From assembly GCF_030463565.1 (NCBI RefSeq), contig NC_134676.1, forward strand, positions 29,203,228 to 29,267,227: DNA of 64,000 nucleotides. The letters run 5' to 3'. The translations under genes were made by a program, and so were the position numbers. This document shows positions 48,197 through 60,900 of the stretch, piece by piece. The first letter of the stretch is position 1; each line of letters opens with the position of its first letter. The DNA is from Pelecanus crispus (taxonomy: Eukaryota; Chordata; Aves; Pelecaniformes; Pelecanidae). Under the pieces are notes generated by a model, which worked only from the letters and a program-made list of their open reading frames with translations, was not told the DNA's origin and did no database searches.

Positions 48197-51100
48197 CAAA
48201 AGCGGCAGCCTGGAATTCCTGAATTCCTGAGATCGTAAAGCCATTGAAGAAAAAGAGGAATCGGGGGCGGGGGGAGGGATGCACCACCACATTCCGTCAG
48301 CTCTTCCAGCTTGCATTGCTTTCATCCCTGCTGCAAACCACCATCCCAAAAAGATGTCAAGCACAAACACAGCAGGAGCGTGCATTTCACCAAGGCTGGG
48401 ACGGAAGCCTGGCACAATTTTAGGCCACAAACAAACAGCATGGCGTGCAGCAAGGAGGCAGTCAAAAAAGCATAATACTGCAATGCAGGTGTCACATAAA
48501 GCTTTCACACTGTACTGCTGTACTGGTATACAGGATCATGGCAGGGCAAAGGAACAGCTAGGGTACTGAAGGTATTAACTCATAACGGAAGATCAAAAGA
48601 TACATAAATATAGTATAGCTTGAACGACCAGACATTTCAGAAATAGATTCTAGTGCAGAAGCTCAGACGCTTTATATGATCACACGCAGGTGGCTACAGG
48701 AACTCAGCCAAGAGCGAGAAACCCCCCAATGACTCTGCAAATCATAAAGATGAACAGAATGAAAGCATCCACTAATTTCTTCTTCAGCACAGGCTGGCAA
48801 CACTAATCTCTCATTTAAAGGTACAGCTCGCAGCAAGACCATTTACATGTCGCCATGAGCAACACCCAGCCACACTAACATGACCCATCCCAGACTTGGG
48901 CACACAATCTCATTTTTGTTACATTAGTGAGAGCACACAATACGGAGCTTATGCCAGCTTTGTTCTTTTTATGCCTGTTGTATGTCAGCAGCAGGAAAAG
49001 AGACACTACCTGATCTGGCTGCTGGTGCAGAGTTAATCTACCAATGTTTTTAAACAATCTGAACCAGAGAGCAAGTTGATAGCAAACCAGCACTTTGCAT
49101 CACATGGCCAATATTTTCTTTAACTTGTCACCAGCAGTCCTAAAGCTGTGTTTAGTGCACCATCAAACAGTGACAACAGGTAAATTGGACAAAAGTTTTC
49201 AGTCTCCCATATGGCAAAGTAATCAGTATTTTTCGAGAATGGGATATCTTCTAATTCTGGAACTGCTGGATAGAAATAAAAAATAGCTTTTATAAAAAAG
49301 AAGGCGGAGGGGAAGGAAGAAGAAAAAAAAATATTTTCAAGCATTACACAGTACTAAAACATGTATTAACATTCGTGCTGGTCTCTCGTTAAAAATATCA
49401 TTCAGTGTTTTGCTGTCAATGGCAACACAATTTATGTCAGTGCATAAAATCATACAGGGGAATTAAGAAGCTTGGGAATGAGTTGTTCACATACACAGAT
49501 CAAAAAACTTCTGTAATAAGGCATATTAATAGAAAGTGAACATCCATTCTGACATGTAACTGTTAACTAAAAAAAAAAGATTTATCTCTTTCAGCTGACT
49601 TGATTTAAAATATGTAAATTAGATTACTTTTTATTCTGAAGTCCTATGTGACATCAGGGTTTCAGACGCTACACAAATACATGTAAGCACAAAGTCTCTG
49701 CCCAGAAAAATCCCAATCTAAGGACTGAACAGGAAAACAAAAAATGGAGGAAAAACAATACACCATGGGAGCAAAATATGATCCGATTCCTGATAGATAT
49801 GCTTTCAGGTACCCACTCTTTTCCTTCATATCTTTTAAAATAGATCCCATTCTTTCACATGTATTTCCTCAGTCTCATCCTGGCAGCAACTATGCATCCA
49901 AACACAGGCCAGCCTGTGCACACTCTTCTGTGTGCCCCCATGCAAGCCGCCCATGATGGACCTGACCAGACTCCCGCAGGCACCAACAACAAAACACTCA
50001 TGACTCCAGCCAGCACTGGATCATGGCCAACAAACACATTTCAATTCATTAGCAAATGCACACTGGAAGCCCAACACACATTTATATTTTAAACCACATT
50101 TCTCTTTTGTGTTTTGAAATGACCGTATAAACAAGACAGTGGTTTCAGCCTGGCTGAAGGCACACACTAGCTGGGGATATGGCCATCCCTACCGCAACAG
50201 CAAAGAACATGAAAGCACAGGATGGGCAAGACAGGCTAGAAACGCTTCTTTCCACAAAGTGCTGGCTAGAAGAGACTGAACACATGGCAAGAGCAGAAAA
50301 TCCAAAAGCTGTATCCTACTATGGACAACTCTATCCCTTTCCACCCCTCTTCCCACCTCTACTCTTCTTAGTTCAGCACAGAGAAACCGGGAAGGCACAC
50401 AGTTTGGCAAGGTAGATGGCCAACTACTCACTTCGGGATCAATATGTAAGTCCTACTGCCACTTCCTACTCATCATGCAAAAGCATGCTGTAATCATATA
50501 TCAGTTTGAATTTCACTTTAGTCATTTAGAAAACAGAATGACATAGTTGAATTATTTCTGTTAATTCTGTTTCCCAATTCTCATGCACATGAAAACCATG
50601 CATTTGTGAAGAAGGTAACAATTACAGCTCATTTGTCCCTCTAGCTCTAACTAGGCATACAAATAAGGTACTTTAGAAAAAAACATTTGGAGTTTCTTTC
50701 TGCCAAACAAGATGATTCACAACTTCTCACCAAGTGTTTCAGAGTCCCTTTGCCTATGGACCTCTGAACATTTTCCAGCAGATGTGCTCAAATCATTCCT
50801 GGACACACTGCTAGAGTATGAATAAAACCATGTTTATTCAATCAACTTTTGCATGGGCCTCAGTGCAGAACTGAAAGTTTCAGAGGCATTCAAGATTGTG
50901 TGAATACCAGAGGGCACTTTACCATTGCCTTCAGCTGGAGCAACATCAACCAACACAGAGCACTCTGGAAAATTCTCACCTTTGAGGTACAAACAGCCCA
51001 GACAACTAGAAGTTGTTGACAGGGTAACGAAATAACCCAATCCCTGGATAAGCATTAAAATCTTCTTTTCAAATTGAACTGTCTACCACCCTTTGCCTTC

Positions 51101-51648
51101 TGATCTTTTCAACAGGACTTTGACCCCTAATCTGAAACTTTTGTCTTTACTTTCTTCTGCTGTAGAACAGCCATGCATATCCTGAAACTGGCCTGGAAGT
51201 AGTTTATGCAAACATTCATTATGAAGCTCTGTAATTATTTTTCCCCTTTCATGCCACTGCTGTCAAGTGTGCAGATGGTACAACAGTACCAGGGTTAATT
51301 CAACAGGGGAGCATGAAAGCTAGCAATGGGGCAAGGCAGGATGACCCCTGGCAGCTGGCTGGAACGGAGCTCCTTTGCTTCATTCCTTGGCCAGTGCCTA
51401 CTGCCTTATGTCTTTTTTTACTGGATAATGAAATTAGCTTATTTGTGAACTAAAACATTTGATAGTTAGTTCTGCTTCATCATGTTTCTCACTCACAGAA
51501 ATCCAGGTAGTTACATTGTCCATCAGTACAGCAGGCTTTGCTTTGCGGAACCTTAAAAATCAGTCCAGGAATTTGCTGTTGTTGTCTGCACCCCTTGGGT
51601 ATGAAATACGTCCCTTATTTCACTTTCTCCTCTCTGTGCCTTACTCAG

Positions 51649-51924
51649 ATACCTTCTATGGCCAAGGCACCTGTGAATAAGCAGCTGTGTTTTCAACTGA
51701 GTCCCAAGGAATTATGCCAGCTCATCCCTGAGGAACCACAAGATCGCAGATTAAGAAAACAGAAGTTGCTAATGAACCTGGCTGTAGCCCAGGTGTTTGC
51801 CCAAAAACTCCTGGAGGGAGGGTATATCCTTCGAAAAAGTAACAAAAGATCAAAAGAACTTCAAAATTGTTACTTAATGACAGAAGGAAATAAAACAGCA
51901 TGGATCCAAGGGATAATTAACTGA
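51649..51924 (+). CDS. Candidate exon or small gene of unknown function, antisense within ARHGEF28 intron
   Basis: A polypyrimidine tract ending TGTGCCTTACTCAG gives a strong plus-strand splice acceptor at 51648. Immediately after it comes an open frame to a TGA at 51924. The first ATG is at 51658 (T at -3, G at +4, weak context), giving 88 residues. The peptide looks protein-like: it starts MAKAPVNKQLCFQLSPKELC, has a basic stretch DRRLRKQKLL, then an amphipathic NLAVAQVFAQKLLEGGYILR and a Lys/Arg-rich segment, and ends AWIQGIIN. I do not recognise the family. No upstream exon, polyadenylation signal or promoter was found. It could be the last exon of a nested antisense gene, a decayed gene copy, or chance. 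Confidence 0.3.
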   Translation: MPSMAKAPVNKQLCFQLSPKELCQLIPEEPQDRRLRKQKLLMNLAVAQVFAQKLLEGGYILRKSNKRSKELQNCYLMTEGNKTAWIQGIIN

Positions 51925-54900
51925 GGTTGTAATACAGACATGCTTTTGTAGGGATAGGCTACAGGTATATTGCATGTGATAAAAAAGCTGCCAGACTGTC
52001 TTGCCCACACTAGCATTTAATCTCCAGTTTTGCAATCCTACTCTCTCTTAAGACAGTCAACCTCTTGGGCCAGCAGTTAATGCGGAGGCAGCAGGGAAGC
52101 TACACTGTCATCTCAACTTCCTCGGAGCAAGTCCACCTGGAAGGCCAGCCATAGCCACCTGGCTGCACTCGCTCCTCCTCCTTCACTGCCACCGGGGCTG
52201 AGCTCCAGCGGTACAACAGTGAAGAGAAATACTAGTGTGGACGGGGCCCAGGTTTGCAAGTGTGTATGAACTAGCACATGAATTCAGGACATGCTGCCTC
52301 AAGTGCTCCAAACCCTCATAGCAACAGCCCTCGGCCTCCATGCCTCCCACTTCACTATAGAACAAGGGGATGAGGGTCGAGACATGGTTCCTCTGGCTCC
52401 CATTTATTCTCAGAGGGGAGATGGCTGTGAATGCAGAGTTGATGCACCTCGCTCTAAAGCAGCTGCACTCCTTTGTTTGGAATTGTAAATGACATGGAAT
52501 GCACTTGCATCCCATGGAATGCACCTCCCCTGACGGATCATGCCATGAGCAAGCTGCATTAGAAGCAGTTTCCACTTACTGTCAAAGCAAAGCAAGCGAC
52601 CATGCACAAACATGTTCTTCATACAGACATATTTAACTTCTAAACAGGTTACAGAGGAAGGATGCTGCCCCATCCTAGCATCCTAGGTTAGGATCTGAGA
52701 AACCTGGATGGAAGAGTGTTTCACCACACCTTTCTTAGATTTTAGGCATGTTGCTGCACTTATATCACCTCAGACTTTCTTTTAAATGAAGTGAAACAAC
52801 ATCTCCTGACTACAAAAGAGCATTGTGAGGAACGGTGCACTACAAAGATCACCAGGCACTGACATTATTACAGTGATGGAAAACATAGGCTCCTAAAATA
52901 GAGAGCATTAAGCCAATATCACATTACCTAGAGCAAATCAAACCCAAACAAACAAACAGCCAGACAAGCAAAGAACAAGCATGACCATGTAAACTCCGTA
53001 AAGACCACTAAGAGGAAACATGCTGAACAGAAAAAAGTTGGGGAAAAAGAAACCCTAGAAAACTTGACATGCTTGGCACTCTGCAGACCCAGCACAGGCA
53101 AAGACCATCACCGAGCTTACCCAAGGTGGCAGAGTCTCCAGGCGCTCAGATGCTCTGTGGCTGCAAGCAGCCCAGGCTACGTTCTACCCTCAGCCCTCCC
53201 CGACCCAGTCAGAGGAAAACCTGCTGAACCCTCACTGTTTGTAGGAATACTTCAATACATTGGTATTAAACAGTGAATACGTAAGCACCCTCCCTCCTTG
53301 GCACCTGTGCTTTACCAAAGAAGCTATAATAGTGTCAGAAACAAAACCCGACCCCAAACAAGAACAAACCAGCAGTGACACTTAAGAGGCAGAGACTTGG
53401 TGTAGCAGAATACAAGAGAAGTTAATTAAGCTTTGACCTCAAGCACTTTTAGTCAACTCCAGTGGTTGCAGGCAGGAGCTTGTGATACCTTAGGAAAGTG
53501 CATTTCAAGAATAGTAAGCAATGTACAGTACAGAACAGTGGAAGTTTTATTTTGCAGGAGATTTTGAGTCTTGAAGCTGGGAGCCCGTGTTTCTCCTCTT
53601 ATACTCATTTGGAAAGACAGAATCGACACATAACCTCTAGCACCATCTCCTTGGGAGATGAGGCCCCTCCAATGTCTACAGGGAACTGCTGTGGATATTC
53701 TCTGTGGCTCAGCATCTCTTTATTTCTCTCTGCTGCTGCCATGGGAAACATTCATCAGGCTCTCAGCAGAATAATTTACAAGCTTTTGAGATCGCTTATT
53801 TTCTGCTCTTGAGAGTTGACTACTCCCACAGTATGTTTGCCCCATGGCAGCAAGACATTTCTTTGCTAATGTCAAAAATCAGTGTTGGTCATCAATAACA
53901 TTTCTTTAAAACCAACAAAAAAACAAACAAAAACCAGTCACCTACCATTAAATAAGAAGGAAGGATTTTCCATGAGAGATTTGTTTTTCCACACTAGAAA
54001 CTGCTTTCAATAGGAAGAACAACTGCCATACATAAATTGCTAATATCTGAAAAGTGCTTCATCAAATATTTTGCTTTTTATCTTTCCTGGGTAGTCTTTT
54101 TTCCATCTACAGTGAAACCACTGGCTCTAGAAGATAGCATGGTCTTATTCCATATACTGTGTTTAGTACACTATGAAATGAAAAGACTCAGCTTGCTGCT
54201 TTCCTTACAGAAAGAAATGGATAAATATAATCTTATTTGTATCAGTTAAACAAGCATAATTTAAGAGAGCAAAAGCTATTTAAATTCAAGTTCTACTTAC
54301 TTAAACAATGTATTATTAGCATTGAAAGAAGAGACAACATGTATGATGTTTCAGTTTATCCTTGGCTAGTCAATCCTTAAAAGTAGACTGGCTTATAAGG
54401 AGTAATTTTATTATGTGGTTAACAGTATTTTGCTGTCTAGAAGCCGGAAACAGGCTCCTCAAATTAACTGAAAAGCATGTGCTTCAAATATTTAATTTTC
54501 TGTTTCACTACCATTTATTTTTTAAACCATGACATTTATGTGTGTTGTAATTAGATTTTAATCATATTGCTGCCACAAAAATTACATATAAAGAGAAGTG
54601 TATCAAAGTAATGCATTTTTGAAATAGAGTAATTTCATAGAGCATTTTTAAATTATATTTCACAAAAATCATATTACCCAGCAAGGTCCTTGAGCTTTCT
54701 GAATGCATCCTCTCCTGTGTAACAACTGAGAAACAGCCGTCACTTGGCCAACCAGATTACACATGCTATTTTAGATTTGCAAAGAAATTCAGTACTGACA
54801 AAGTGTGACAGTTTGAAGTAACAGCACTGTACGGATGCATCCTCCAGCTCTGTAACAGCTGCTCACATACAGCAAGTCAACAAAGTACCTTGCATAATCT

Positions 54901-56194
54901 TTAAAAAGGTGTATTATAAACACAGAACTGCAGTTATTCTCAGATAATGTGACATGAAGGACAAGCCTCTCAGACAGACATTCTTGGAATAAAGAAGCGT
55001 GTAAAATCCACTTGATACAGATGCTAAGCATGTTTAAATACAGTATGAAAAGCATCCTAATTTTGGACCTAGCATACAGTAGATCTCTCTCTCAAAGAAC
55101 AAAAACCTATGCTTTCACAGAGCCTGGAAAGAAGGGATTAATTCCTACCTTTTGACCACTTCCACTTTTCCTATGGAAAATAATGTGTTATAATCCTATG
55201 CTGACATTTTTAAAGTTGCACGTGAACAGTATGCAATTGCCATGACATGTTATTCTGTAGTTCCACTGTGCCCTTTAAAAGGGACTGGAATGTATCAGAG
55301 AAGTACCTGAATTCACTGCAGTGCAAATATTTGTCATGTTCCCTCAGCCTTCCCAAGAGATGCTTTCTCTATCCCTTCTTATAGATGAAGATTCAACAGA
55401 TTTTAGACAAGCTCAGCTAGCCAAAGAACTGCTTAACTGTCTAAGAAACTGCACAACCAGAAAGGACTTTCACATCTAATTTACATGCTGATTTAATAGT
55501 GTTCTCCAGCAAAGTCATGCAAATAAAGCAGAGGCAGTTGGAAGGAGTTTCCAGAACTGATGAAGTAATTGGACCCAACTAAGGGAAAAGAAATGCCTTG
55601 ACTCAAGGACTGTTTCAAGATGGACAGACCTCTTTGATCTTCCCAGGTGCACTGAGAAGTACTCAGATTAGGAACAATACTGCGATGGGCAAGATTGTGA
55701 AGCTGCAACACTTTCAGACACTAACTCACCAGAGCAATTACATCAACCTCAGATGATCAGTATAAGGTCTGCCAAGGCCTTCCCAAGTTTTAGATGGAGG
55801 TTCAGAGACAACATTGAATCTTTCTCAATCACCTTAGGGTGTTCACACAGCCCCTTCCCATTCCCTGCAGAAGCCCTGAAAGCTTCCCACCTACACACAC
55901 ACACTCACCTACACAAAATATAGGAGGCTGTTAAAAAAATTACTACAGACCCAGTTTCTGGGAAACTCACCCCAGTTGCTCCCGCTGCAAGTCTCTGGAA
56001 GTCCATGTTTCACCACTATCCTCAGGCTTGGTAGGACACTGGGGACCCAGAGGAAAGACACCATCTCCACCTGCTCCCCCCACAAGAAAACAAGTTGGTG
56101 ACTGCCTAATGGCAATCCAAACCACTCTCATTGGTTTTATAGCAAGTTAGGGATCCCTCTGGGATTTACCCACCTGGGTTGGTGAGAGGCTGCA

Positions 56195-56254
56195 GACCAC
56201 AACCAGCAAGTTACCAAAGCTTAGGACCACAACCAGCAAGTTACCAAAGCTCAG
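56195..56254. repeat. 30-base tandem duplication
   Basis: Two adjacent 30-base units (56195-56224 and 56225-56254) share GACCACAACCAGCAAGTTAC plus ten further bases and differ at one position (TTAG versus TCAG at their ends). This is a recent local duplication. Confidence 0.97.
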
Positions 56255-56589
56255 GTCCGGTACAGGCTCTCGCTTGTGCAAAGCTTAGGGTGAATGTTCC
56301 CAACTAAAATCACATCCTCACATCCATCACTCAACAAGTGACTAATACACCGCAAGCCCTCTCTGCCTCCACCTGATGAGTCCCTAGTTCATAAGAGATG
56401 TATCACTATTAGTCGCCAAATACACAGCTTTATACCATGTTCTTATTAACTGGAGTAAATAAAAAGTGGGACAACTCAATCTTCCCATGTAATAACTGAA
56501 TTTCCCCCAGTACTAACCAACATCTCCCATTATTATGATGTCCCCAGATTTACAGATATTTCACAAGCCTACATCTGGCTCTCAGGGTT

Positions 56590-57015
56590 ATAATCAAAAT
56601 ATTAAGCAGAACTGGCCTTAAGTACGATCCTTAAGGAGTATCACTTGTAATACCTTTCTCTCTACTCTAATAACTGTTCTTGCAATATCCAGATGTCCTT
56701 ATCTCTTTATATTAATCTCCACCTTCTTTATCTTCCGTAAGAATTTCCTGCGAGACACAGTATGAAATGTTTCATTTTCAACAACTTGGACTAAGCCCAT
56801 TGCACTGCCCTTCTCTAAGTGGTCAGTTATCTTATCATGGGAAGATATCAGATCAGTCTGACGCAGCCACCTATGATAAAACCATGTTGAATTTCATCCA
56901 TTAGCACCATGTCCTTGATTATTCTTTCTGTGAAAATTTGGTTTTAAAACCTTGCACCACACAACCAACATCACATGAGCAGGCCTCACAAATCCCTCCC
57001 CACCACTGCCTTTGA
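56590..57015 (-). repeat. Old CR1/L3-type LINE, inner ORF2 region
   Basis: On the plus strand a series of blocks follows the reverse complement of the reverse-transcriptase region of old CR1/L3 elements. They are AAGCAGAACTGGCC, CTTAAGGAGTATCACTTGTA, a GAGACACAGTATGAAATG-like block, GATATCAGATCAGTCTGACG, then ATAAAACCATGTTGAATTTC and GTCCTTGATTATTCTTTC, ending near GAGCAGGCCTCACAAA. Many substitutions and small gaps indicate great age. Confidence 0.65.
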
Positions 57016-57946
57016 AGATATTGTCTGTAATTTTTGCAAGCCTGAGGTTCCCACTCCCAAGGTGACAGATACAAAGAAAACTCATGCTGGTGCACTAGCA
57101 ATCCTACGTTCCTTCAATACTCCAGGGTACGCAGTATTTGTACTCCTCCATTTCCATCCCCATCTCATCACAGTAAGCAGATAATTGTTTTGTTTCTGTC
57201 CTTGTTTCACCTTTTACCACCCTTCTGAAAACCACCCAGTGCTCTCCCACTACCCTCCTAGACACCAACATTCATGTACCCTTGCTACTACCATTCTCAT
57301 TGCAAACCATGGCAGAACAAGACAAAAAAGACAACCATGGTTTATTAATAGTAATGACTAGGTTGCCCAAATTTTAATCCTCATACTCACATCCCACTGA
57401 AGGCACCAAGTGAATTAAGATCATCTAATGCATGTCCTCACTCCTGTTACTACCAGGTTTTGAACTCTGAGTTCACCTATGGTAAGCCTTCACTTCAGGT
57501 TTTGCAGAAAAAAATTCCATTTGATTACAAACTTCAACTTACTAATTTTTTGACATAACATAAAATTTCCTGGTTTGAGGAAGTGGAGAGAATGGTAATT
57601 TGGAATTTTATAGGGAAAAATAGCCGTAAACTGTGGGAAAAAGAGAGTGAGTGGTGTCTCTTCACAGGCAGTAACTCTGCTTTTGAAAACTGCAATTGAG
57701 AGTACTGAAGGAGAAGAAAATAATGATCATAAAGGTGAAATAATATTAAACTTACTTTGCAGAACTGAGACACAGTAGTGAAAACCATCATCCCCACACA
57801 TGCCTGCATCAGACAGCAACATTCAACAGCCTGTGGCCTCAGACAACCAGAGAATGGGTTTTGGTTTCATACACCCTGCTTTTGAATGAGCAGTTATCCA
57901 AAAGAAAGCAACTCTCCAGGCAGAAGCCTTGTGTTGTAGAACTTAC

Positions 57947-57990
57947 ATAAAGAGGTACTTCAGTGCAGCTCAACTCCATTGTCACAGCAT
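57947..57990 (-). CDS. ARHGEF28: ARHGEF28 first coding exon (start codon at 57979)
   Basis: This exon encodes residues 1-11, MELSCTEVPLY, and ends in phase 0 at a GTAAGT donor (57946-57941). Upstream a pyrimidine tract ending TTTTTCTAG gives a good acceptor, so at least one untranslated exon must lie at higher coordinates. The ATG at 57979 has A at -3 and G at +4, a good Kozak context, and the peptide agrees with the family N-terminus as recalled. The exon itself begins with another ATG (57990) that reads Met-Leu-stop and ends two bases before the main start. The coding part is only 33 bases, so recognition rests on the peptide, both splice sites and the phase match to the next exon. Confidence 0.9.
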
Positions 57991-60900
57991 CTAGAAAAAG
58001 AATAAACCAGTGGAATTATTACACACCCATCAGGAAGCACTGATATCATTATACCCCATTCGCGTCTACAAACTAAGTGGACATCTTCCAGAATTAAGGG
58101 AAAAAAAGGGTATTAAGCTTATCACCTATCCAGTTGCCCCAGATTTTCCCAGAATGAGAAAACACTTGTGTAATGATGACCACATAAGGCTGGAGGAGGG
58201 GTGGCTGGTCTTAGTTAACATGCTGTGTGCTTTTCACACAATAGGCACGGTAAACAAAATAGGTCAGGCTGAGCCCAGCCACTGAGACTTTTGTAGCTGC
58301 AGCAAATGAAGTAGTGGGAACTGCAGCATTTCTTATCTCTAGATGCAAAAACCAGAATTTGACCTCAAGAGGTAGTTGTAGCAACTTTTACTCCACACCA
58401 ATATCCCAAGTGTCTGGTGCTGTTCTTTTAGCAATTTCATAGAAGATACCCCTATGGCAGGTTGCCTCAATTACCCTAAACAGCAAGCTACTGATACAAG
58501 TCATCACTGGAATTGCTATAATTACAGTCATCATAGCAACCCTGATTTCTATTATTATATTTCAAATTCAATACATCCTCAAAATTCATACTCTAAAAAT
58601 AATATTCCTGTCAAATGAGAAAAGCTTACCAGAAGCAACTCCACATCTTTAAAACAGCAAGGTGGGCTCAACAACTACACACAAGTTGTCTTCTACTTGC
58701 TGAAATAGGCTACAAAAAAAGAGTCTGTCTTAAGAGGAGGTTGTCTCAGCTCAGATGTGGCCTCGTTTTTACAGTTGAACAGTTTCCAAGAACAACATAG
58801 TTGTGCAGCTCATTGCTTGTTAATGCATAGGTGCAGCCTGCCATGAGTCAGATAGGATTTGAGAAGTTTCCTGCCTACAAACTGCAGAAACTAAATGCAC
58901 AGCTTCAGTCAAAACCAAAAATGACCCAACCACCACCCCAGCATACACTCCTTTTAAACCACAAGTTTGTTAATACTCATCTCCTGGTGCCCATCAATTC
59001 ATCTACATTCACAAGTACCTACATTCTTGTGGTTTGACTTCAGTATAATTTTAAAACAGAAGGCAAAACCCTTTACAAAATCACTGGCCACAGACGTTCA
59101 GCTGGGGGAAAAAAAAAAACAAAAAACCAACTTTCATATTGTAAGAAAAGGGTATCAGGACAAACACTAATCCAGCCTGCCTAGTCAGCAGCGAGACTCA
59201 GACAGAGGAGTTTCTTATTTTCTGCGGAGGGAGGAGGTATCCCACAGCTGACTCCAAGGTGTCTCACTTTGACAGACAGAGACAAAGCTCTGCAGTTTCC
59301 AGCAACAGCATCCTGAACACAACCTTAAAAGCAGAAGCATGGGAAGTGCAGTCCTGTTTGTACAGAAGAAAACAGGGTTACAAGAGAAATTAAGAAACCG
59401 TAACATTAATTCCACAAGGAGTATTTTAAGGTGGAGCTGTCACAAGTGTCACCTTACAGAACGGATGAAGCACATTAACTTCTATCCCAGACCTGTCACC
59501 AACTCACACTTACTGCCACACACAGATTACACATATACAGGGCATCACTTCATGGTTGGCTGAAATGAGAGACGTGCCAGCCAGCTGGTTTACACCATTG
59601 CTCTATTCTGCTGTATAAAACCCCTTCACCTGCAATGGTTCTCCCTCTTTAAAGGAACACATCCAAAACAAATTCCACCATCTCCTCTGCAAGAAAATAT
59701 GAGCCCATTCAAATCATTATGCCATGCCAACAGAATAAGAACTACTCCTGGTTACTTCTGCCATATGACTATCTTGACCTCTAGAGCCTCAAGAGACATC
59801 TCTCAACAACTTCCTCCTCTGCAGGGATGAGAAAGGCAGGTATCCAGTCTAGTCTACCTATTCCACTGCAAGCATGCATAAAAAGGCATAATTTAGCCCT
59901 CCTTTGAGGGATTATCATTGAACCATCAGTACAATAAACTTCTTTTGTATTGGATAATACAAACACAACTCACAGGAGAGATGGTGCCATCCTGACTTCA
60001 GCTCCCTTCACCATTTGCTTGTGTGGATCCCTATGGATGTGTGCATCACTGTGGATCCCCTGGGAGCTTGTGCGTTCGGAAATACCAAGTACCTAGCTCA
60101 ATATAGATCATGAGTGGATCAATAACCTGAAGATTTAGCTCATCTGAAGCAACCAGTGTTTTCCATACAGCACTGACTATAAGAACCCTGTTGAAATACA
60201 ATCAGTACGTTCGACATGCGCTCCCCTGACAAACCAGCTTATAATGGTGTTTCCTGGATACAAAGGTGTACCTAATGGTACTCTTCTTGCTTCCTGCAGA
60301 AGAACCAATAAATGTCAACACACAGCACTAAACAACCTCTTCTGCTTTTATCACACTCTCAAGAGTGCTGGTTGTTTAGAAAAAAAATTTTACCCGAACG
60401 GCTCACGTCTTTCCTCCATCTGGGGCTTACAGTAACTCAGCTTGGCTGCTGGAAGTGGTTGGGAGGGGCAGGAAGAAGGAGGATGCACGTAGGGAGGAAA
60501 TGCTCAGCTCTGGCTACAGAGCAGCTCTTGTGCAACCTCCGTTTCAGAGCAAGGGACTGAAGGAGACACTACCACATGCACCCTACCGCTCACCTCCTCC
60601 GTACAGCAAAGAGTGGCTCAGCTCCCCAAAAAGCAGGGTCCTGAGTGCCCAAGAGGTCCCATGCAGACAACTGCTCTCGGGTGCTGAGGACCAGTCCTAC
60701 TCCACACAGCAAGGGCAGGGCTGAGCTGCCCAACGTCATGGATACACATAATTTCACAGAGCAACACCTGATCTTTTCCTCTGACATCTGTGCCTCTGAC
60801 ACAGAAACCAGCAAACAGGTCCCATTTCAGGCACTGCCCACAAATTTTGAGTTCATGCCAACGTCAGTAGTAGCAGGATTCTTCTATACACAGAAAAACC

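Larger units (their letters stand above)
37220..57946 (-). other. ARHGEF28 first coding intron (20.7 kb)
   Basis: Large first intron. It contains old CR1 pieces (41225-41320, 41475-41692, 46035-46205, 56590-57015), a probable LTR (47218-48196), short tandem repeats (46886-46911, 47553-47580, 56195-56254) and a plus-strand candidate exon (51649-51924). The stretches 37220-41220, 41700-46030, 48200-51640 and 51930-56190 have only chance-looking open frames. The longest of these are 184 codons in a pyrimidine-rich stretch at 39407-39961 (+) and 178 codons at 43490-44026 (-). Confidence 0.6.
9799..57990 (-). other. ARHGEF28: ARHGEF28 locus, 5' coding part (eight exons with introns)
   Basis: Gene span covering all recognised exons. 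The spliced frame opens with MELSCTEVPLYGQ and continues without a stop for about 340 residues, closely following what I recall of the N-terminus of vertebrate ARHGEF28. The family protein is a roughly 1,700-residue cytoplasmic RhoA-specific exchange factor linked to focal-adhesion kinase signalling and to neurofilament light-chain mRNA binding. Only the N-terminal region with an ankyrin-like repeat is in this window. The zinc-finger (C1), DH, PH and coiled-coil regions are not found and should lie past base 1. Intron sizes from 5' to 3' are about 20.7, 1.9, 13.0, 1.3, 4.8, 4.0 and 1.5 kb. All sites are GT-AG and exon phases match at every junction, which makes a retrocopy or chance assembly very unlikely. 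Confidence 0.93.

Noticed and set aside
55370..55440. MIR-like segment (TTATAGATGAAGATTC and following)
   Set aside because: A short partial similarity only. The downstream landmarks of MIR are missing.
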